Source: Sanderia malayensis (taxonomy: Eukaryota; Cnidaria; Scyphozoa; Semaeostomeae; Pelagiidae). From it: a stretch of DNA of 64,000 nucleotides. Where the stretch lies: positions 62,001-126,000 of the forward strand of contig RQOL01000487.1 of the NCBI GenBank assembly GCA_013076295.1. The letters are read 5' to 3'. The notes below the pieces were generated by a model. It saw nothing but the letters and a program-made list of their open reading frames with translations. It had not been told where the DNA came from and searched no databases. Below, in pieces: positions 56,241 to 64,000 of the stretch (position 1 is its first letter; each line of letters begins with the position of its first letter). The position numbers and the translations under genes were made by a program.

Positions 56241-57150
56241 AACATATATATTAGATATAGTATGATAGAAGATAGTATTGGATGACTTTAGATATATATA
56301 GTAGGAAACAGTATAGTATTATATGGTCATGTATAGTATTTTTTGGTATGTAGCATTGTATTTATATTTTTATTCTTAGTGTTGCATTCAATAGCAAGTT
56401 CAAGCAGTTTTTTAAGTCTTTGTAGGCAATCATATGTGCTCGAATTTGTTAATTTATTTCCATACTTTGTGGTACCCTTCGTTGATAAATACACAGAGAA
56501 TGAAGAAAATGCACAATTGATGATAGAATATTAAGAACACACAACAAAGGTTCAAAGGACATGACTTGAATTTATAACTTATAGTTGTAAATTACAGTTG
56601 TGACAAAAACTGTATATCTTACAACATAAATGTACTATTTACCAGAATATAACTTACCAGCAGTGAAGTGTGCAACATTACATATGCTTCTCTTGAAAAG
56701 TTTTCGTTTTGTGTCGTCATTTCTCATAACTAAATTTCTACTATTAGGCCACTACCAGGGTGTTTCTATGCACATACTAACAAAATTTACGCATTCTTTG
56801 ACATTTCCAGGAGGCCTCCATTTCAGTTATCTATATTTTATTCTATGAGGCCATTTTCACTCTGTTGCTATGGCATTCATATTCAAAATTTTCTTCACAA
56901 TGCAACGTGCGAAAAAGATTTTCTGTTCGTCTTCGTCCATTGTCAAAAGCAGAGCCACAGTCAACAGGTAAATTGTTTTCACCTCATTACTGATATTTTA
57001 TACCTTTAAATATTAATAAAGACAATTACAAATAAATACGAATTTTTTATAACATGCATAACTATTTCCATCTATTTAATCACTCCTGATTTCTTTTCTA
57101 GTCTTTGTTTAGTTTTGCAATGCTTTTCCTTAAACCTTCCTACTGAAGAA
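56241..57150. other. No firm gene; a possible short exon
   Basis: A plus-strand stretch ATGCAACGTGCG... at about 56,900-56,967 codes MQRAKKIFCSSSSIVKSR and ends at a donor-like CAG/GTAAAT. Nothing supports it further. The rest is AT-rich with tagta-type microrepeats at the left end. Confidence 0.3.
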
Positions 57151-57164
57151 ATAAAGATTTTGGA

Positions 57165-60100
57165 ATGTACTTTCAGTTCAATGTTACTTGCATAATGAGA
57201 TTCTCCTTTACTATTATGATCATCAACCATATGTATAACTTATTACTTACCATTTCAATCACAATTAGAAAGTTATTCTTCCAGTATTTGCAGTTTGGCA
57301 GTTGCCTTGCTGGTTGTTTTTATTTCATTTAAAACATTTTCGCCATGTATTTTCAGTTCAATGTTACTTAGATATTGAGATTCTCCTTTACTATTATGAT
57401 CATCAACCATATGTATAACTTATTACTTGCCATTTCAATCACCATTAGAATCTTATTCTTTTCCCAGTACTTGCAGTTTGGCAGTTGCCTTGCTGGTTGT
57501 TTTTATTTCCTTTAAAACATTTTCGGTGTATACTTTCAGTTCAATGGTACTTGGATAATGAGGTTCTCCTTTACTTTTATGATCATCAACCATATGTATA
57601 ACTTATTACTCACCATTTCAATCACAATTAGAATCTTATTCTTTTCCCAGTATTTCCAGTTTACCAGTTGCCTTGCTGGTTGTTTTTATTTCCTTTAAAA
57701 CATTTTCGGTATGTACTTTCAGTTCAATGGTACTTGGATAATGAGATTCTCCTTTACTATTATGATCATCAACCATATGTATAACTTATTACTTACCATT
57801 TCAATCACCATTAGAATCTTATTCTTTTCCCAGTATTTCCAGTTTACCAGTTGCCTTGCTGGTTGTTTTTATTTCCTTTAAAACATTTTCGGTATGTACT
57901 TTCAGTTCAATGGTACTTGGATAATGAGATTCTCCTTTACTATTATGATCATCAACCATATGTATAACTTATTACTTACCATTTCAATCACCATTAGAAT
58001 CTTATTCTTTTTCCAGTATTTGCAGTTTGGCAGTTGCCTTGCTGGTTGTTTTTATTTCGTTTAAAACATTTTCGCCATGTATTTTCAGTTCAATGTTACT
58101 TAGATATTGAGATTCTCCTTTACTATTATGATCATCAACCATATGTATAGCTTATTAATTATCATTTGAATCACAATTAGAATCTTATTCTTTTCCCAGT
58201 ATTTCCAGTTTAGCAGTTGCCTTGCTGCTTGTTTTTATTTCCTTTAAAAAATTTTCGGTATGTACTTTCAGTTCAATGTTACTTGGATAATGAGATTCTC
58301 CTTTACTATAATGATCATCAACCATATGTATAACTTATTACTTACCATTTCAATCACCATTAGAATCTTATTCTTTTCCCAGTACTTGCAGTTTGGCAGT
58401 TGCCTTGCTGGTTGTTTTTATTTCCTTTAAAACATTTTCGGTGTATACTTTCAGTTCAATCGTACTTGGATAATGAGGTTCTCCTTTACTTTTATGATCA
58501 TCAACCATATGTATAACTTATTACTCACCATTTCAATCACAATTAGAATCTTATTCTTTTCCCAGTATTTCCAGTTTAGCAGTTGCCTTGCTGGTTGTTT
58601 TTATTTCCTTTAAAACATTTTCTGTATGTACTTTCAGTTCAATGTTACTTGGATAATGAGATTTTCCTTTACTATTATGATCATCAACCATATGTATAAC
58701 TTATTACTTACCATTTCAATCACCATTAGAATCTTATTCTTTTCCCAGTACTTGCAGTTTGGCAGTTGCCTTGCTGGTTGTTTTTATTTCCTTTAAAACA
58801 TTTTCGGTGTGTACTTTCAGTTCAATGGTACTTGGATAATGAGGTTCTCCTTTACTTTTATGATCATCAACCATATGTATAACTTATTACTCACCATTTC
58901 AATCACAATTAGAATCTTATTCTTTTCCCAGTATTTCCAGTTTAGCAGTTGCCTTGCTGGTTGTTTTTATTTCCTTTAAAAAATTTTCGGTATGTACTTT
59001 CAGTTCAATGTTACTTGGATAATGAGATTCTCCTTTACAATTATGATCATCAACCATATGTACAACTTATTACTTATCATTTCAATCACAATTAGAATCT
59101 TATTCTTTTTCCAGTATATGCAGTTTGGCAGTTGCCTTGCTGGTTGTTTTTATTTCCTTTAAAACATTTTCTGTATGTACTTTCAGTTCAATGTTACTTG
59201 GATAATGAGATTCTCCTTTACTATTATGATCATCAACCATATGTATAATTTATTACTTACCATTTCAATCACCATTAGAATCTTATTCTTTTCCCAGTAC
59301 TTGCAGTTTGGCAGTTGCCCTGCTGGTTGTTTTTCTTTCCTTTAAAACATTTTCGGTGTATACTTTCAGTTCAATGGTACTTGGATAATGAGGTTCTCCT
59401 TTACTTTTATGATCATCAACCATATGTATAACTTATTACTCACCATTTCAATCACAATTAGAATCTTATTCTTTTCCCAGTATTTCCAGTTTAGCAGTTG
59501 CCTTGCTGGTTGTTTTTATTTCCTTTAAAACATTTTCGGTATGTACTTTCAGTTCAATGGTACTTGGATATTGAGATTCTCCTTTACTATTATGATCATC
59601 AACCATATGTATAACTTATTACTTACCATTTCAATCACCATTAGAATCTTATTCTTTTCCCAGTACTTGCAGTTTGGCAGTTGCCTTGCTGGTTGTTTTT
59701 ATTTCCTTTAAAACATTTTCGGTGTGTACTTTCAGTTAAATGGTACTTGGATAATGAGGTTTTCCTTTACTTTTATGATCATCAACCATATGTATAACTT
59801 ATTACTCACCATTTCAATCACAATTAGAATCTTATTCTTTTCCCAGTATTTCCAGTTTAGCAGTTGCCTTGCTGGTTGTTTTTATTTCCTTTAAAAAATT
59901 TTCGGTATGTACTTTCAGTTCAATGTTACTTGGATAATGAAATTCTCCTTTACTATTATGATCATCAACCATATGTATAACTTATTACTTACCATTTCAA
60001 TCACCATTAGAATCTTATTCTTTTCCCAGTACTTGCAGTTTGGCAGTTGCCTTGCTGGTTGTTTTTATTTCCTTCAAAACATTTTCGTTATGTACTTTCA

Positions 60101-63100
60101 GTTCAATGTTACTTGGATAATGAGGTCCTCCTTTACCTTAATGATCATCAACCATATGTATAACTTATTACTTACCATTTCAATCACAATTAGAATCTTA
60201 TTCTTTTCCCAATATTTCCAGTTTAGCAGTTGCCTTGCTGGTTGTTTTTATTTCCTTTAAAACATTTTCGGTATGTACTTTCAGTTCAATGTTACTTGGA
60301 TAATGAGATTCTCCTTTACTATTATGATCATCAACCATATGTATAACTTATTACTTACCATTTCAATCACAATTAGAATCTTATTCTTTTTCCAGTATTT
60401 GCAGTTTGGCAGTTGCCTTGCTGGTTGTTTTTCTTTCGTTTAAAACATTTTCAGCATGTATTTTCTGTTCAATGTTACTTAGATATTGAGATTCTCCTTT
60501 ACTATTATGATCATCAACCATATGTATAACTTATTACTTACCATTTCAATCACCATTAGAATCTTATTCTTTTCCCAGCACTTGCTGTTTGGCAGTTACC
60601 TTGCTGGTTGTTTTTATTTCCTTTAAAACATTTTCTGTATGTACTTTCAGTTCAATGTTACTTAGATATTGAGATTCTCCTTTACTATTATGATCATCAA
60701 CCATATGTATAACTTATTACTTACCATTTCAATCACCATTAGAATCTTATTCTTTTCCCAGTACTTGCAGTTTGGCAGTTGCCTTGCTGGTTGTTTTTAT
60801 TTCCTTTAAAACATTTTCGTTATGTACTTTCAGTTCAATGTTACTTGGATAATGAGGTTCTCCTTTACCTTTATGATCATCAACCATATGTATAACTTAT
60901 TACTTACCATTTCAATCACAATTAGAATCTTATTCTTTTCCCAGTATTTCCAGTTTAGCAGTTGCCTTGCTGGTTGTTTTTATTTCCTTTAAAACATTTT
61001 CGGTATGTACTTTCAGTTCAATGTTACTTGGATAATGAGATTCTCCTTTACTATTATGATCATCAACCATATGTATAACTTATTACTTACCATTTCAATC
61101 ACAATTAGAATCTTATTCTTTTTCCAGTATTTGCAGTTTGGCAGTTGCTTGCTGGTTGTTTTTATTTCGTTTAAGACATTTTCGGCATGTATTTTCAGTT
61201 CAATGTTACTTACATATTGAGATTCTCCTTTACTATTATGATCATCAACCATATGTATAACTTATTACTTACCATTTCAATCACCATTAGAATCTTATTC
61301 TTTTCCCAGTACTTGCAGTTTGGCAGTTGCCTTGCTGGTTGTTTTTATTTCCTTTAAAACATTTTCGTTATGTACTTTCAGTTCAATGTTACTTGGATAA
61401 TGAGGTTCTCCTTTACCTTTATGATCATCAACCATATGTATAACTTATTACTTACCATTTCAATCACAATTAGAATCTTATTCTTTTCCCAGTATTTCCA
61501 GTTTAGCAGTTGCCTTGCTGGTTGTTTTTATTTCCTTTAAAACATTTTCGGTATGTACTTTCAGTTCAATGTTACTTGGATAATGAGATTCTCCTTTACT
61601 ATTATGATCATCAACCATATGTATAACTTATTACTTACCATTTCAATCACAATTAGAATCTTATTCTTTTTACAGTATTTGCAGTTTGGCAGTTGCTTGC
61701 TGGTTGTTTTTATTTCGTTTAAGACATTTTCGGCATGTATTTTCAGTTCAATGTTACTTACATATTGAGATTCTCCTTTACTATTATGATCATCAACCAT
61801 ATGTATAACTTATTACCTACCATTTCAATCACCAGTAGAATGTTATTCTTTTCCCAGTACTTGCAGTTTGGCAGTTGCCTTACTGGTTGCTTTTATTTCC
61901 TTTAAAACATTTTCGGTATGTACTTTCAGTTGAATGTTACTTGGATAATGAGGTTCTCCTTTACTTTTATGATCATCAACCATATGTATAACTTATTACT
62001 TACCATTTCAATCACCATTAGAATCTTCTTCTTTTCCCAGTACTTGCAGTTTGGCAGTTGCCTTGCTGGTTGTTTTTATTTCCTTTAAAACATTTTCTGT
62101 ATGTACTTTCAGTTCAATGTTACTTGGATAATGAGATTCTCTTTTACTATTATGATCATCAACCATATGTATAACTTATTACTTACCATTTCAATCACCA
62201 TTAGAATCTTATTCTTTTCCCAGTACTTGCAGTTTGGCAGTTGCCTTGCTGGTTGTTTTTATTTCCTTTAAAACATTTTCGGTATGTACTTTCAGTTCAA
62301 TGGTACTTGGATAATGAGATTCTCCTTTACTATTATGATCATCAACCATATGTATAACTTATTACTTACCATTTCAATCACCATTAGAATCTTATTCTTT
62401 TTCCAGTATTTGCAGTTTGGCAGTTGCCTTGCTGGTTGTTTTTATTTCGTTTAAAACATTTTCGCCATGTATTTCAGTTCAATGTTACTTAGATATTGAG
62501 ATTCTCCTTTACTATTATGATCATCACCATATGTATGACTTATTACTTACCATTTCAATCACAATTAGAATCTTATTCTTTTCCCAGTATTTCCAGTTTA
62601 GCAGTTGCCTTGCTGGCTTGTTTTTATTTCCTTTAAAAATTTTCGGTATGTACTTTCAGTTCAATGTTACTTGGATAATGAGATTCTCCTTTACTATTAT
62701 GATCATCAACCATATGTATAACTTATTACTTACCATTTCAATCACATTAGAATCTTATTCTTTTCCCAGTACTTGCAGTTTGGCAGTTGCCTTGCTGGTT
62801 GTTTTTATTTCCTTTAAAACATTTTCGGTGTATACTTTCAGTTCAATCGTATTGGATAATGAGTTCTCCTTTACTTTATGATCATCAACCATATGTATAA
62901 CTTATTACTCACCATTTCAATCACAATTAGAATCTTATTCTTTTCCCAGTATTTCAGTTTAGCAGTTGCCTTGCTGGTTGTTTTTATTTCCTTTAAAACA
63001 TTTTCTGTATGTACTTTCAGTTCAATGTTACTTGGATAATGAGATTCTCCTTTACTATTATGATCATCAACCATATGTATAACTTATTACTTACCATTTC

Positions 63101-64000
63101 AATCACATTAGAATCTTATTCTTTTCCCAGTATTGCAGTTTGGCAGTTGCCTTGCTGGTTGTTTTTATTTCCTTTAAAACATTTTCGGTATGTACTTTCA
63201 GTTCAATGTTACTTGGATAATGAGATTCTCCTTTACTATTATGATCATCAACCATATGTATAACTTATTACTTACCATTTCAATCACAATTAGAATCTTA
63301 TTCTTTTCCCAGTATTTCCAGTTTAGCAGTTGCCTTGCTGGTTGTTTTTATTTCCTTTAAAACATTTTCGGTATGTACTTTCAGTTCAATGTTACTTGGA
63401 TAATGAGATTCTCCTTTACTATTATGATCATCAACCATATGTATAACTTATTACTTACCATTTCAATCACAATTAGAATCTTATTCTTTTTCCAGTATTG
63501 CAGTTTGGCAGTTGCCTTGCTGGTTGTTTTTATTTCCTTTAAAACATTTTCGTATGTACTTTCAGTTCAATGTTACTTGGATAATGAGATTCTCCTTTAC
63601 TATTATGATCATCAACCATATGTATAACTTATTACTTACCATTTCAATCACATTAGAATCTTATTCTTTTCCCAGTATTGCAGTTTGGCAGTTGCCTTGC
63701 TGGTTGTTTTTATTTCCTTTAAAACATTTTCGGTATGTACTTTCAGTTCAATGTTACTTGGATAATGAGATTCTCCTTTACTATTATGATCATCAACCAT
63801 ATGTATAACTTATTACTTACCATTTCAATCACATTAGAATCTTATTCTTTTCCAGTATTTGCAGTTTGGCAGTTGCCTTGCTGGTTGTTTTTATTTCCTT
63901 TAAAACATTTTCGTATGTACTTTCAGTTCAATGTTACTTGGATAATGAGATTCTCCTTTACTATTATGATCATCAACCATATGTATAACTTATTACTTAC
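57165..64000. repeat. ~183-bp satellite array, continuing past the window
   Basis: About 37 tandem monomers of 180-183 bp, recognisable by actttcagttcaatg and catcaaccatatgtataac. Units fall into two or three variant types (for example tttggcag versus tttagcag, caccatt versus cacaatt). Blocks recur at about 548 bp (61,005 and 61,553), i.e. three monomers. Since 183 is divisible by three, open frames of 70-150 codons arise but carry stops in most units and are not genes. No array end on the right. Confidence 0.95.

Noticed and set aside
59907..63808. Multiple ORFs of 71-154 codons with hydrophobic stretches that look like membrane segments
   Set aside because: They arise because the 183-bp satellite unit is divisible by three; most units contain stops and the hydrophobicity reflects T-rich DNA.

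Overview
This window looks like gene-poor, repeat-rich chromosomal DNA from an animal, most likely a marine invertebrate and perhaps a cnidarian. The grounds are: many genes split by GT-AG introns with pyrimidine-tract acceptors, a TTAGGG-type interstitial telomeric array, AT-rich composition, and a mix of KDZ, Polinton/Maverick, Helitron-like, pogo-like, LINE, hAT-, mariner- and piggyBac-type elements. The species cannot be named from the sequence. No rRNA, tRNA or CRISPR array was recognised.

Left part (1-33 kb). Two unrecognised small ORFs are followed by an inverted pair of fragments from a transposon-encoded protein family. One fragment is interrupted by a 2.7-kb element with terminal inverted repeats and a 7-8 bp target duplication, which itself contains a Helitron-like repeat filled with a 114-bp minisatellite. 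At 5.5-10.5 kb lies a KDZ-type DNA transposase gene whose 15 downstream exons all join in frame. A second, frameshifted KDZ copy runs on the opposite strand at 26.1-21.1 kb, followed by a cysteine-protease-like segment (20.8-19.8 kb). Between the two KDZ copies sit a chain of small phase-1 exons (12.0-13.6 kb, plus strand) and a clean three-exon gene (17.1-13.9 kb, minus strand) for a predicted pseudokinase with a basic N-terminus. Related repeats in inverted orientation flank this block at 11.7 and 26.6 kb. An interstitial telomere-like array (18.05 kb) and an 86-bp tandem repeat (18.95-19.4 kb) are also present. A third minus-strand gene with very short 5' exons runs from 32.9 to 28.3 kb.

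Middle and right part (33-55 kb). Decayed pieces of a Polinton/Maverick (adintovirus-like) element are spread over 33.2-38.3 and 49.0-55.1 kb. They include a DDE integrase, capsid-like proteins, an adenain-type cysteine protease and the C-terminal part of a protein-primed DNA polymerase B. The pieces are broken by frameshifts and, mostly, in-frame TGA codons. They are separated or invaded by a 5'-truncated LINE, an Academ-like DNA transposon pseudogene (39.1-46.3 kb) carrying its own TA- and TTAA-flanked MITEs, a second Helitron-like copy in inverse orientation, and a complete 2.39-kb pogo-like element. That pogo-like element carries a transposase, a C2H2 finger ORF and an opposite-strand HIRAN-domain ORF.

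Right end (55-64 kb). A third Helitron-like copy truncates the polymerase. From about 57.15 kb to the window edge there is only a ~183-bp satellite, with trimer-scale duplication. Its last 1.5 kb shows homopolymer shortening typical of unpolished long-read sequence.

Taken together this is a nested graveyard of mobile elements. The exceptions are the apparently intact KDZ gene, the pseudokinase gene and the minus-strand 28-33 kb gene, which keep open, phase-consistent exons and may be expressed.
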